From assembly GCF_002289565.1 (NCBI RefSeq), contig NZ_NTFY01000070.1, positions 39,587-103,586 on the forward strand: DNA of 64,000 nt, read 5' to 3'. Under the pieces are notes generated by a model that saw nothing but the letters and a program-made list of their open reading frames with translations, ran no database searches and had not been told where the DNA came from. The DNA comes from Rhodopirellula sp. SM50. Lineage in GTDB: Bacteria; Planctomycetota; Planctomycetia; Pirellulales; Pirellulaceae. The translations under genes were made by a program, and so were the position numbers. Shown piece after piece: positions 27,914-39,700 of the stretch; positions within the stretch are counted from its first letter, which is position 1; the number at the start of each line of letters is the position of its first letter.

Positions 27914-30900
27914 ATGGACAGCATTGGATTTCGCGCTCGCTGCCGATTGGTGAAGGTGTTTTGTCTGACCCATCGCGTTTGCCCGACCCATCGCGTTTGC
28001 CTGACCCATCGCGGTCGCGTGGCGACGTGGGTGTGCCTGACGCTGCTTGGACTGGCTCTGGTCTCGGGGTGCGGTTCCGAGCCATCTTCATCGCCTTCCC
28101 GCCCCCCCTCTGTCGCCCAGGATCAAGTCACCGCCAGCGATCATGACAGCGGTGATCATGACAGCGGGTCCGAGGAGGTCGCCGACAGCATGCCGGATCG
28201 CAAAGGCATCATTGAGCGAGCCGATGCGTTCAAGGCAGAGGCACGCTATCGAGAAGCCTATGAGCTGTTGAAGACCTTGTTGATTGTTGACCCGGATGAC
28301 ACCGAGATTTTGTTTCGGATGGCCATGTTGGCGGCCGCCGATGGTGACTTGGCCGCGGGCGTGGAGTTGTTGGGGGAGATTCCCGTCGATCATCCGCAAG
28401 CCGGCTTGGCCGCTCAAGGACAATCCGCCGATTGGTGTCTGTTGCTGCATCGCTACGACGAGGCAGAGCAGCGATACCGTCGGCTGCTGGACCGGATGCC
28501 AAACGCGGTCACCGCCTTGCGTCAACTCGCTTTCTTGTACAATCGCCAGGGGCGTCGTCAGGAGGCAGCCGAACGGGTCAGGCGACTGTGCTTGCTGGGC
28601 AACGTGATGCAGGACGAACTGCACTCGCTCATCTCGCTGAGCGACGCGATGTACAGCCCGCCGGACGATCATCGTTCGGCAACGGACGAACCGCAGTTGC
28701 CCCCGGGCGGTCCGCAGTACGTGCCCATCTCTCCCTACGGTGACGCCCGGTTGGCGTTCCAAGAGAGGCGGTTCGACGACGTGATCGAGCTGCTCAGGCC
28801 GGCCATCGAACGATCGCAGGCGCCGCCCGCGATGGTGGCATTGTTCGGCCGCGCCGCCGGCGAACTGCAAAGTGACTCGATGCTCGCTTGGTGGCTGACA
28901 CAGTTGCCACCGCAAATCACCGAGTACGCCGACTACTGGGCCACGCTGGGGATGATGGAACTGATGGAGCGGCGCTACGACTCCGCAATTCGTGTTCTCG
29001 GTGAAGCCTTGCGACGCGACCCGACCGATTTTGCATCGACCAGTCGGATGCGTCAGGCGCTGGGCTCGCTGGGCAAAGAGCACGAAGCCCAGCGTTGGTT
29101 TGACCATTGGACCCGATTGCGGGCGTCGATCGATGCGAACAATCAAGTCGCCATGCAGCGGCCTCCGGATCCGACGTCGGTTGAATCACTTGCCAACGCA
29201 CTGGATGAATTGGATCGACCGTTGGAAGCGATTCTGTGGCGGGCGATCGTCGCTCATGGAGCCGGCGACCAGACGCGTCTGGCGGAGCTCAATCGGCAGC
29301 GTGAAGAGCTGCTCGCCAACGGAAATCCGTTTCCGGATCGTCAATCGCGATTACATGGAATGGACCTGGAGCACTATCCGTTGCCGGATCTGGAACAATG
29401 GGCGCTGGACGAAACAAACGCGACCCAGACTGCGGCCGCCCCGATGGGCAACAATTCAGTCCCCGCGTCCTTTGGCAATCTGGCCGATACGATGGGCATG
29501 CGGCATACCTACCGTGTCGCGGATCAGCCGCAAAAGCAACGCTACGCGATCTACCAGACGCTCGGAGGCGGGGTCGCCGTCTTGGACTACGATCTCGACG
29601 GCTGGCCGGATCTGTTTTTTGCACAAGGCGCCGCCGATCCGCCGGGCTTTGAAAGCCGAACGGCCAATCCGTCTGGTGGAACCTCGCTCTATCGAAACGA
29701 GGTGACGAGGGTGGTTGAGACAACGGGTGTTAGCAAGACGTTGCATCAAAGCTACACCTTGGGTGTCACGGCGGGGGATTGGAACCAGGACGGGCTGCCG
29801 GATCTTGCCGCGGCGGGGATCGGCAGGTCGGTGCTGCTGATCAACAACGGCGATGGGACGTTCGCCGAAGAAACACTGGAAAAACCGGCGAGTGTTGATC
29901 GCGTGCCCGCGTCGATCGGCATCGCCGATGTCAGCGGCGACCACCTTCCCGATCTGATCGAGATCGGTTACGTCGATGACCCGAACATGACCGTAAAACC
30001 GCCAGTGGACTCCGAGGGCAACGTGCTGATCACGGTGGCGCCGAATAACTTTGCCGCCGCCCGTGACTTGCTCTTCACCAATCAAGGAGACGGATCTTAC
30101 GGCTTTCGTCCACTGAGCGATCAAGACGATTCTCGAACCGGACTGGGATTGGTGATCGCTGATTTCGACGGCGAGCCGGGAAACGAAATCTTCATCGGCA
30201 ACGATTCGCTGCCGAACCGACTCTGGAAGCTGGGATCCCAGGATGATCCCGTTGATCTGGCGTCGATCCTGGGCTGCGGCTACGGATTCAGTGGCGGGGC
30301 GACCGGTGCGATGGGAATCGCCGTCGGGGACTTTGACCGAAACCACGAAATCGATTTACACGTCACCAACTATGAAAACGAAAATGCCAATTTGTACTTG
30401 ATGAAGCATCAATCCTTCCAAGACCGCAACCGCCAATTTAATCTTGGCGAAGCTTCCAAAGAACGCGTCGGATTTGGTACCGAGGCGATCGACTATGACA
30501 ACGACGGTGACGAAGACTTGGTGGTGACCAATGGGCATCTCGACAACGCCAAGAGCATTCGAGGCGGCCACGCCCAGCCGATGCAATTGTTTGCCAACAT
30601 GGGATCTGAATTTCGTTTGATGGATGTCACCGACCCCTCCGGGTTTTGGAGCAACCCCCGGTTCGGCCGCGCGTTGGCCACGCTCGATTTGAATCGAGAT
30701 GGACAATTGGACTTTGTCGTCACCCAGGTCGAGCAGCCATCGGCGTTGCTGGTCAACCAGACCGATGCGGGGCAGCATTGGATGCAAGTTGCGCTTGTGG
30801 GGACTCGCTGCGAGCGGGACGCCATCGGTGCTCGTGTCGAATTGCAAACGTCGGATCAGACGACCGTGCGCTGGATGGTTGCCGGCGACGGTTATTTGTG

Positions 30901-31063
30901 TCGCAACGAGCAGACGCTTCATTTTGGGCTAGGTTCCAACGCAACGGTTGACCGACTGCGGGTTCAATGGCCGACCGGACAGATGCAAACGTTTGAAAAC
31001 ATCCCGGCCGATCGACGCGTGCTCCTCGTCGAGGCGGAGCCGGAACTGTTCTCGTTGCCGTGA
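27914..31063 (+). CDS. TPR / FG-GAP / ASPIC (UnbV) lipoprotein
   Basis: The protein is 1049 aa from the ATG at 27914, with a lipobox VSGC. It shows TPR-type repeats to about residue 480, then propeller repeats (DYDLDGWPDLFFAQG, DWNQDGLPDLAAAG, DYDNDGDEDLVVTNGH), then an ASPIC domain (GARVELQTSDQTTVRWMVAGDGY and LHFGLGSNATVDRLRVQW). The N-terminal leader contains a threefold coding repeat, LTHRVC-PTHRVC-LTHRGR, from a CCATCGCG-based DNA repeat at about 27965-28018, so the signal peptide n-region has been lengthened by slippage. Close order and 13-base spacing suggest co-transcription with the TPR-only gene upstream. The gene at 19579 has the same architecture. Confidence 0.9.
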   Translation: MDSIGFRARCRLVKVFCLTHRVCPTHRVCLTHRGRVATWVCLTLLGLALVSGCGSEPSSSPSRPPSVAQDQVTASDHDSGDHDSGSEEVADSMPDRKGIIERADAFKAEARYREAYELLKTLLIVDPDDTEILFRMAMLAAADGDLAAGVELLGEIPVDHPQAGLAAQGQSADWCLLLHRYDEAEQRYRRLLDRMPNAVTALRQLAFLYNRQGRRQEAAERVRRLCLLGNVMQDELHSLISLSDAMYSPPDDHRSATDEPQLPPGGPQYVPISPYGDARLAFQERRFDDVIELLRPAIERSQAPPAMVALFGRAAGELQSDSMLAWWLTQLPPQITEYADYWATLGMMELMERRYDSAIRVLGEALRRDPTDFASTSRMRQALGSLGKEHEAQRWFDHWTRLRASIDANNQVAMQRPPDPTSVESLANALDELDRPLEAILWRAIVAHGAGDQTRLAELNRQREELLANGNPFPDRQSRLHGMDLEHYPLPDLEQWALDETNATQTAAAPMGNNSVPASFGNLADTMGMRHTYRVADQPQKQRYAIYQTLGGGVAVLDYDLDGWPDLFFAQGAADPPGFESRTANPSGGTSLYRNEVTRVVETTGVSKTLHQSYTLGVTAGDWNQDGLPDLAAAGIGRSVLLINNGDGTFAEETLEKPASVDRVPASIGIADVSGDHLPDLIEIGYVDDPNMTVKPPVDSEGNVLITVAPNNFAAARDLLFTNQGDGSYGFRPLSDQDDSRTGLGLVIADFDGEPGNEIFIGNDSLPNRLWKLGSQDDPVDLASILGCGYGFSGGATGAMGIAVGDFDRNHEIDLHVTNYENENANLYLMKHQSFQDRNRQFNLGEASKERVGFGTEAIDYDNDGDEDLVVTNGHLDNAKSIRGGHAQPMQLFANMGSEFRLMDVTDPSGFWSNPRFGRALATLDLNRDGQLDFVVTQVEQPSALLVNQTDAGQHWMQVALVGTRCERDAIGARVELQTSDQTTVRWMVAGDGYLCRNEQTLHFGLGSNATVDRLRVQWPTGQMQTFENIPADRRVLLVEAEPELFSLP

Positions 31064-31102
31064 CCTGTTGTGCACGTCGTGACGCGTGAATGGTCGCGAG
31101 CC

Positions 31103-32212
31103 TTACGACGTCTCCAAGTGCCCAAAAACCGATCGGCGGATTTCAGGGTCACGGATCTTCCAGATGACCGCATCGATAAAGTAGTGGTGCACATTGACGA
31201 TCATCATCGTTGCCGTTCCCAGAAACAGAAACGGCACCGAGACCGTCGACATCGTCCACCCCAGGATTTGCGTCCATTCAAAAACCACGAATCCGATCAT
31301 CACCAAGGCGGCGTAGTAGATCAACATGTGCAACTTCATCCGTCGCGTGTTTCCGCGCGCGTTCATTTCTACCCGAGCAGGAAACATCAGGTATTGCACG
31401 GCGTGAAAGATTTGGAGCAGGAAAAAGGACTGTGGGTAGATATCCACCATCACATACCAGCTGAACGTCGCAACCCAGGGCAGCCAGACCGTCGCCGGCA
31501 CAGCACGCCCTTGTTCGACCGACATCAGACGAAACCCCCACAAACCCAACAAGAAACAGACCAAGACCACCACGCGACAGATCTGCATCAAGGATTCCAT
31601 CAAAAATTCGCCGGCACGCTGTTGCGGAAGCCATGACGTCAGCAAGCCCATCGACTCGACGCCCCAGGTGACGTGATACACAAACAGCGCATAGAAACCA
31701 CAACGGATCAATCGCCGATCCCTTGCCGTCATCTTGAATCCGGCCAAATGCGCGAAACAGGCGGTCGCGCCCCAGGATTGGCCGACGTAGTGCCAGCCCA
31801 GCAGCACAGGCGCCAGCCAACCGAGCACGATCATTCCGGTGGGCTGTCTGCCCTGCATTTGCTCCACACTGGATGAGCCTTCTTGAAGACTCCAGAACGC
31901 GATGTAAACCAAGAAGGCGAGGGCCAACACGGGAGCACCGATCGTGACCATCGGGTGCTGTCGAAAATTCTTGCGTCGCGAGTACAGCACGCGATACGAC
32001 GCCATGAAGTGTGGCCCATTGATCAACAGATCGCTAAACAGATAAGCGTTCACCGCGATCAACATGTTGTCCATGCCGCTGGAACTGATCGATCCATAGG
32101 CGATCACGACCAGGGCGATCACCAACGATAGCCCTCCGCCACAGATCGCATCGATCCTCGGACTGATCAATGCTTTGACGGGAACGGCGGCTGAATTCGC
32201 TTTTTGCAACAC
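31103..32212 (-). CDS. Polytopic membrane protein with conserved-looking His motifs
   Basis: The protein is 369 aa with a GTG start at 32212; no close ATG precedes the first helix. About eight to nine hydrophobic segments are visible. Several His lie at helix ends in distinctive settings: NGPHFMASYRV, GWHYVGQSWG, FHAVQYLMFP and VNVHHYFIDAVIWK. Multiple membrane-embedded His suggest metal or haem binding, as in di-iron membrane oxygenases or b-type cytochromes, but the spacing fits no family I can name. It is convergent with the ASPIC lipoprotein gene and close to the cytochrome locus. Confidence 0.75.
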   Translation of the reverse strand: MLQKANSAAVPVKALISPRIDAICGGGLSLVIALVVIAYGSISSSGMDNMLIAVNAYLFSDLLINGPHFMASYRVLYSRRKNFRQHPMVTIGAPVLALAFLVYIAFWSLQEGSSSVEQMQGRQPTGMIVLGWLAPVLLGWHYVGQSWGATACFAHLAGFKMTARDRRLIRCGFYALFVYHVTWGVESMGLLTSWLPQQRAGEFLMESLMQICRVVVLVCFLLGLWGFRLMSVEQGRAVPATVWLPWVATFSWYVMVDIYPQSFFLLQIFHAVQYLMFPARVEMNARGNTRRMKLHMLIYYAALVMIGFVVFEWTQILGWTMSTVSVPFLFLGTATMMIVNVHHYFIDAVIWKIRDPEIRRSVFGHLETS

Positions 32213-32293
32213 GACAAAAGAACCTGGTGCACTCTCCGCACGGGCGAATTCGAATTAACTTTGTTCCTCGAACAGTGATCCGAATAGTCTACA

Positions 32294-33532
32294 TCAACCG
32301 GGCCCGGTCGGCCACGGAGCATTGGGGCGTTCCGTCAAAGCCGCGAACTGTCTGCGGAGGCCTTTCCCGATCCACAGCGTGACCGGTCGCTCGCCGCACT
32401 GACGGTAACGTTTTTCGAGCACGTTGGGATTCTGGGACACGCCCCTGGTCTTCACCCGCCAGGGATGACAATTCATCGATCGCAAGGTCTTGCGCAGCTT
32501 GCGGTCGTCACAGGCCCCCGACCAGATCACGGGTTCACAGATCGCCAGATCGCTCCCGATCGCGTTGTCTCCGGTCAGAAAGCCGCTGGGGCCGCCGATC
32601 ATGTCGTAGCCGTATTGTCCGGCAAACGATTCGGTCAGTCCGGCCGCTCGAATCGCGGCATCGGGGTCGGCCAGGTACTCCATCGGCTTCTCAACCCGGC
32701 GGCCGGCCTGGCTGTCCCCATCGAGGGTGTAGGTGACCGCGCTGCCATCGGGACGAACCAGGACGGCGGTGCGTGAAGCGTCAGTCACCGGGTGGCCGAA
32801 ACACATGGCGGCCCGGTCGATCGCCTGCCCGGTCAACAACGTTTGCTCGCGGACACTGCCGCCGAGTGAAATCCACAGCCGATGCCGTTGCGGGCGATCT
32901 TCGATCACTGCGGCGGGCGCCAATTTCACGATCCCGGCGGCGCAGCGGTCCAGGATTCGCTCCACGACGTCCCACGACGGCGAGTAGTCTTCCGGACGTA
33001 CTTTGCGGCCACTGTCGTCGCGTCGATCGGGGTCCAAATGAACCGTCGCGTCGGCTGCGATGGGCACCGCGGCGACGTCATCATGGCGAACCGCAACGGT
33101 TGATCGAGCGGGTTGCACATTGATCCGCAGATTCTCCGTGGTCATCGCGACCATCATCGGATCGCTATCGACCGCGGTGACCTGCACATCGGCGGACCCG
33201 ACCCTCTTGGCGATCGCCAACGTATCAGCACCCAGACCACAGCACCCGTCGAGCACCGAGCCGGAGTTCATCCAACGCGCTTTCAACTCGGCGACCGGAG
33301 CCGGCGTTGCTTGGCTGAGCGAGCGTTCGGTGCACCACCAGATCCCCTGCCCGAGTTTCGCACGAGCTTTGGATTGCAGATTCAATGACACGAGCACGAT
33401 TGCGGCCAGATTCTCGCCGACCAGTGAGCGAATCTTGGCAGCCAAGGCGGTGTCCCAAGTGCCGTGGGCCGACGCGATCCGCAGTGCGTCCTCGCAGCGT
33501 TCCAAGTCGTCGGCGGTAATCGGAGCAGTCAT
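32294..33532 (-). CDS. THUMP-like class I SAM methyltransferase
   Basis: The protein is 412 aa from the ATG at 33532. A SAM-binding motif I is clear (VLDGCCGLGADTLAIAK), followed by VDSDPMMVAMTTENL and a catalytic-region motif HLDPDRRDDSGRKV. The C-terminus (HPWRVKTRGVSQNPNVLEKRY) is the THUMP_like domain linked to this methyltransferase group. Such proteins probably modify RNA, but the target is not established. Two 85-base direct repeats lie directly upstream. Confidence 0.85.
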   Translation of the reverse strand: MTAPITADDLERCEDALRIASAHGTWDTALAAKIRSLVGENLAAIVLVSLNLQSKARAKLGQGIWWCTERSLSQATPAPVAELKARWMNSGSVLDGCCGLGADTLAIAKRVGSADVQVTAVDSDPMMVAMTTENLRINVQPARSTVAVRHDDVAAVPIAADATVHLDPDRRDDSGRKVRPEDYSPSWDVVERILDRCAAGIVKLAPAAVIEDRPQRHRLWISLGGSVREQTLLTGQAIDRAAMCFGHPVTDASRTAVLVRPDGSAVTYTLDGDSQAGRRVEKPMEYLADPDAAIRAAGLTESFAGQYGYDMIGGPSGFLTGDNAIGSDLAICEPVIWSGACDDRKLRKTLRSMNCHPWRVKTRGVSQNPNVLEKRYRQCGERPVTLWIGKGLRRQFAALTERPNAPWPTGPG

Positions 33533-33564
33533 CGTAAGGCAGTAACTTGAAGGTTGCGTCATTG

Positions 33565-33732
33565 ATCCCAGCACGTGGCGTCAGCCAGTGGCGCGATTCG
33601 GTTGTGGTTGTGCCCCCACGCCGCTCGCTAACGCTTCCCGCTGGTGTTCATCCCAGCACGTGGCGTCAGCCAGTGGCGCGAGTTCGGTTGTGGTTGTGCC
33701 CCCGCGCCGCTCGCTAACGCTTCCCGCTGGGG
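33565..33732. repeat. Two 85-bp direct repeats
   Basis: Copies start at 33565 (ATCCCAGCACGTGGCGTCAG) and 33650 and are almost identical over their length. They fill the gap between uvrA and the methyltransferase gene, so they lie in the upstream region of the latter, and end four bases before the uvrA stop. Confidence 0.85.
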
Positions 33733-33736
33733 TGCG

Positions 33737-36700
33737 TCAGGACGTCAACGTTCGCTTGAGGAACCGTCGCAGGGCCGGTTTGGTGGCTTGGCCGAGCCGA
33801 TTGATCGCCAGCGTGGTTTCCTGTTCGTCGCTGGAGACGGTGATTTTTGCATCGCCGAGCTCGTCGGCTTCGGCCGGATCGAGCGGCTCATTGGCAACGA
33901 TCTTGACCGCATCGAGGTCACGCGTGCGGATTGACAGTTTGACGTCGCCGTCGGCGCCGACCACATCGACCCGGTTGGCGGCCGACATCCTCAAACAATC
34001 TTCACCGCCGATCTTTTCGATTTGGTCGAACAAGCGGTCGGGCAGCTTGATCGGCCAGTCGGGCGTCGCGTTGTCGTCGAACCCCTTGGGCATCGAATGC
34101 CATTTTCGTCCCAGCGTTTTCCAGATCGTACTGGCGTCGTGTTTCTTCTTTTTGCGTTTCGGGGTCGCCCTTTTTGCTTGCCCGTTCGACTTGGATGCCT
34201 TTTTCGACGCCGGAGAACGGGCGGCGTCGATTCGCAACCGCCTGGAACCAGACTCGGCGACCGACTCGGCAATTGGTTTCGATTGTTTCGCCGACGGCTG
34301 GAGCGCCTCGGCGACGAAGGGCGCCGTGACGGAAACCGGTTCGCCGGTTCGCCGTTTGGCCGTCGCGGCCAGTTGTTCGGGTGTGCCTTCGAAGACAATC
34401 TTGCCGCCGTCGACGCCGGCACCAGGCCCCATGTCGATCACCCAGTCGGCGCATTTGACGACGTCCAGGTTGTGCTCGATGACGACGCAGGTGTTGCCCA
34501 AGTCGACCAGGCGCTGGATCACGTCCAGCAGTTTTGCGATGTCGTCGAAGTGCAAGCCGGTCGTCGGTTCGTCCAGCAGGTACAACGTTTTGCCGGTGCC
34601 CGGACGGGCGAGTTCCGACGCCAATTTGACCCGTTGTGCTTCACCGCCGGACAGGGTCGGAGCGGATTGGCCCAGCGTGACATAATCCAATCCGACGTCA
34701 CACAGGGTTTGCAACACGCGGGTGATGCGTGGTTCGGCGGCGAATAACTCAACCGCCTCGCCACAGGACATCGCCAACACGTCCGAAATCGACTTGCCGT
34801 GATACTTCACCTGCAACACGTCTTCGTTGTACCGCCGCGATCCGCATTCCTCACACGGCACCCAAACGTCTGGCAAGAAATGCATCTCGATTTTACGTTG
34901 GCCACTGCCCTCGCATGTCTCGCAGCGTCCGCCGGGGACGTTAAAGCTGAACGTTCGCGCGGTGTACTTTCGCTCGGCCGCTTCGGGGATCAAGGCGAAC
35001 AGGTTTCGAATCGTATCGAACACGCCGGTGTACGTTGCCGGATTGCTGCTAGGCGTGTTGCCCAGCGGTGATTGATCGACACGAATCACTTTATCGATAT
35101 GGCGGAGGCCTTCGATTTTCTCGTGCCGCCCGGGTTTCATCCTTAGCCGATGCAAACGCTTACCCAGAATCGGGTACAGGGTGCCTTCGATCAAGGTGCT
35201 CTTGCCACTGCCGCTGGGCCCGGTCACGACCGTCAGCACGCCCATGGGCAATTTTAGATCGACGTGATCCAGATTGTTTTCCGATGCGCCGATCAGGGTC
35301 AGGTAATCGACCAGCGGCTTGCCGGCGTCGGTCATCACGGGGCGTCGTACCGACGGCAATGGGATGTGCTTGGTACCGTTGATGTATCCGGCCGTCACGC
35401 TTCGTTCGACCGGCGACAATTTGGTCGGTGGGCCTTCGGCGACGATTCGGCCGCCATGCCGACCGGCACGAGGTCCGAAATCGCACAGGTAGTCGCTGCC
35501 GGCGATCACGTCGCGATCGTGTTCGACCACCAACAGCGTGTTACCCAAGTCTCGCAATCGATGCAGCGCCGAGAGCAGTCGCAAGTTGTCACGGGGGTGC
35601 AGCCCGATCGTGGGTTCATCCAGTACGTACAGCACCCCGCACAATCCGCTGCCGAGTTGGGCGGCCAATCGAATCCGCTGCGCCTCGCCGCCGGACAGCG
35701 TCGCCGCACCGCGATGCAGCGTCAAATAGTTCAGTCCCACATCTAACAGGAAACGCACGCGCGATTGGATTTCACGCACCAATTCGCCGGCGATCTTTTT
35801 CTCGCGGCGATCGAGTTTCCAATCGGTGACGACGCCATCCAAACGATCCAGCGGCATGTGCACCAAATCGGCCATCGTCCAGCCGCGAAACTGACAGGCG
35901 GCAGCTTCTTCCCGCAATCGCGACCCGTCGCAGGCGCTGCAATTGATATCGTCAACGAACTGTTCCAGCTTGCCGCGCAATCCCGGTGTCAAACGCGACG
36001 CTTCCTCAAGCGCCGGATAAAAGCCTTTGAATCGAAAGCGAAACAGTTTGGCGGTGGACGTTGAATTCGGTTTCGCATCGCTTTGCCGAACTTCGATCCA
36101 GCGATCACCCAGCCCGTGAAACAGCAATCGGCGGTGCGTGGCGGTCAGTTCGTCGAACGGCAGATCGATCGGGATGCCGGTCTGTCGCGACAACGCCCGC
36201 AACAACCACAGCGAGACGTCGTGATCGACGCTCGGCCACAGCAATGCGGCGCCGTCGGCGAGCGTTTTGCGCGGCGAATCGATCAGCGCGGCAGGGTTGG
36301 TTCCGGTTTGCTTGCCCAGTCCTTCGCACTGCGGACACCAGCCGACCGCGCTGTTGAAGGAAAAGTGGTGTGGCGTCAGTGTGGGAAAGGATCGACCGCA
36401 TTCGCCGCAGACGAGATGCTGGCTGTGCGTGATCGTTTCCCAATGTTGTTCGTCGCGATCCGGGTTGGCGATCGCGACCTGGATCACGCCGATCCCCAAC
36501 GACAATCCTTGTTCGACGCTGTCGCTGATCCGCGAGCGCTCCTCGTCGTTGACCGCGATCCGGTCCACGACGACTTGAACGGTTTGTCGTTTTCGCGGGT
36601 CGAGTGCCGGTGCTTCATCGAGCGAGACCGTTTTTCCATCGATTCGAATCCGCTGAAAACCTTGGCTGCGCAGCGATTGCCAGGTGTCCTTGGACGCTTC

Positions 36701-39700
36701 CCCGGCCACGACCTCGATCGGCGAGAGCAACAAGGCGCGCGTCCCTTCGGGCATCGACAACACTTTCTCTGCGATCTGTTCGGGCGTTTGCGTGCCGACT
36801 TCCACGCCGCAATCGGGACAGTGTCGCGTTCCCAACCGCGCCATCAAGATCCGTAGGAAATCATAAATCTCGGTGACCGTGCCGACGGTACTGCGCGGCG
36901 AATGCCCGAGGTTTTTTTGTTCCAGCGCGACCGCCGGTGACAACCCTTCGATCCGTTCGACCTTGGGTTTTTGCACCTGACCGATGAACTGTCGCGCGTA
37001 GGACGAAAGCGATTCGACGTAGCGACGTTGGCCCTCGGCGTAGATCGTGTCCATCGCCATCGAGCTTTTGCCGCTGCCGCTGGGGCCACAAAACACGGTC
37101 ATGGCGTCACGAGGGATTTCCGCGGAGACCGATTTCAAGTTGTGTTCCGAAGCCGACTGGACCACCAAGTGGGTCCTGGCCTTTTCCGGCGGCGGTGCCA
37201 ACGCGGCCGACGCTCTCGTGACGGTCGCGTGGTGCTTGGCCGGTTTGCGACGTTTGACGCCCATCACCTTGGCCAATGCCGCGCCGGTGTAGCTGTCCAT
37301 GTTTTTGGCAATGTCGATCGGTCGCCCGGCGGCCACAATTTTCCCACCGCCGGCGCCGCCTTCGGGACCCAGGTCGAGCACGTAGTCGGCCGTCTTAATG
37401 ACGTCCATGTTGTGTTCGACGATCACCACGGTATTGCCCCGATCGGCCAATCCGTGAATCACGCGTAGCAACAATTCGATGTCGGCAAAGTGCAATCCGG
37501 TCGTCGGTTCGTCCAGCACATAGAGCGTCTTGCCGGTTTCTCGTTTACTCAGCTCGCGCGAGAGTTTGATCCGCTGGGCTTCGCCCCCCGAGAGCGTCGG
37601 GGAGGGTTGGCCAAGTTTCAAATACTCCAGACCGACGTCGACCAGCGTTTGCAGTTTTTCGGCAACTTTGGGAACGTTTTCAAACAGCTCCAGCGCCTGG
37701 GCGATGTCCATCTCCAGCACGTCCGCGATCGACGCGCCTTTGAATTGGACCGAAAGCGTTTCGCGGTTGTATCGTTTGCCGCCGCAGACCGGGCACGTCA
37801 CCCAGATGTCGGCCAAGAAATCCATTTCCAGTTTTGACGCACCGTTGCCGTCACAGGCGGCGCAGCGTCCGCCGTCGACGTTGAAACTGAATCGACTGGC
37901 GGTGTAGCCGCGCGTTTTCGCTTCGGTCAGTTTGGCGAACAGGTTGCGGATTTCGTCAAAGACTTTGACGTACGTCGCCGGGTTGCTGCGCGGTGTTCGC
38001 CCGATCGGCGATTGATCGATCGCGATCGTCTTGTCTAAAAATTCCAGGCCGCTGATTGAATCGTGGTCACCGGGTTCGCATTCGGCACCGTTGAGTTCAC
38101 GCCGCAGGGCGGGTTCCAAGATGCCGCCGATCAACGAACTTTTTCCGCTGCCGGAGACACCGGTCACGCACGTCACCGTTCCCAGCGGAATCGTCGCATC
38201 GACGTTTCGCAAGTTGTGAAACCGAGCGCCGTGAATCGTCAGTTGGGCTTCGCCGTCGATCGGCCGTGGAGTTTCTGGGATCGCGATCTGACGATCACCG
38301 CAAAGAAACTGGCCGGTGACACTGCGTTTGTTCGCTCCCAATTCGTCGGCCACGCCGATACCGACGATCTCTCCACCGCGAACTCCCGGGCCGGGACCAA
38401 AGTCGACGATCCGATCGGCCGCCCGCATCGTGTCTTCATCATGCTCGACGACGATCAACGTGTTGCCGGCATCGCGGAGCCGCACCAGTGTTTCGATCAA
38501 TCGGTCGTTGTCTCGGGCGTGCAATCCGATCGACGGTTCGTCCAAGATGTACAGCACGCCGACCAGCCCGCTGCCGATCTGGCCGGCCAAACGAATGCGT
38601 TGTGATTCGCCCCCGGAAAGCGTCGGCGCGGTTCGGCCCAATGTCAGATAATCCAGACCGACGCCGAGCAAGAAGCCCAGTCGCGTGCGGATCTCTTTCA
38701 ACGCTTCGGCCGCGATCTTGGCGTCGGTTTCTCCCAGTCTGATGTCGGCGAAAAACTGACTCAACTGATCGATCGACAACTCGCACAAATCGGGCAGCGA
38801 GAGCGAGTGATTGTCTTGGAACGCGTTTGATGTCGTCGTGATCGTCGCCGCACTGGCCTGGCGATTGAGCCGACGGCCTTCGCAATCGACGCAATCGATC
38901 GTGTTCATGAACTTTTCAAGATGCCGCAACTGCATCTTGTTCTTGGTCGTGCGATAGCGATCAAGCAGCTCGGGAATAAACCCGTCGAACGACCCGGTGT
39001 ACTTGCGACTCTTTCGGCCGCCGCGCCACGTCAATTGATACGTCGAGTCGCTGCCCCACAGCCACATCTTTTGGGCTTCGGCGGGCAGGTCCCGCCAACG
39101 TGTTTCCAGCATCGAACCCGGTTCGAGTTCGAGCAGCTTGTCCATCGCGGTCGCAAAGCCTTTGTAGATGTGCCGACGATAACGACCGATGTCGCCCCAT
39201 TGGCCCAGCAGCGTGATCGCTCCCTTGCGAATCGACTTGGATTCGTCGGGAATGATCAACTCCGGAACAAACGTGTACAGGTGCCCGAGCCCGTCACAGG
39301 CCTCGCACATCCCTTGCGGACTGTTGAACGAAAACAGTTGCGGCGTCGGAGGGCGAAAACTTTCACCACAGGATCCGCAGGAGTAGCGTGAGGAAAACAG
39401 GATGTCTTCTTTCGCCGGTCGTGCCGAATCGCTGTTGGGCTCGGACAACGACACGATCACCGACGCATCGCCGAGTTTCAGCGCCAGATCGACTGCTTCG
39501 TTGATGCGTCCGCGGTCGCGATCATCGATGCCCACGCGATCGACGACCACTTCGACATCGTGGCGACGGGCTCGATCCAGCGGTGGAGGATCCGATAGGC
39601 GAATCGTTTCATTGTCCACGCGGGCACGTGTGAACCCTTGTTTACGCAGGTCTTCGAACAGGTCTTTGAATTCGCCCTTGTGCCCGCGGACCAGCGGCGC

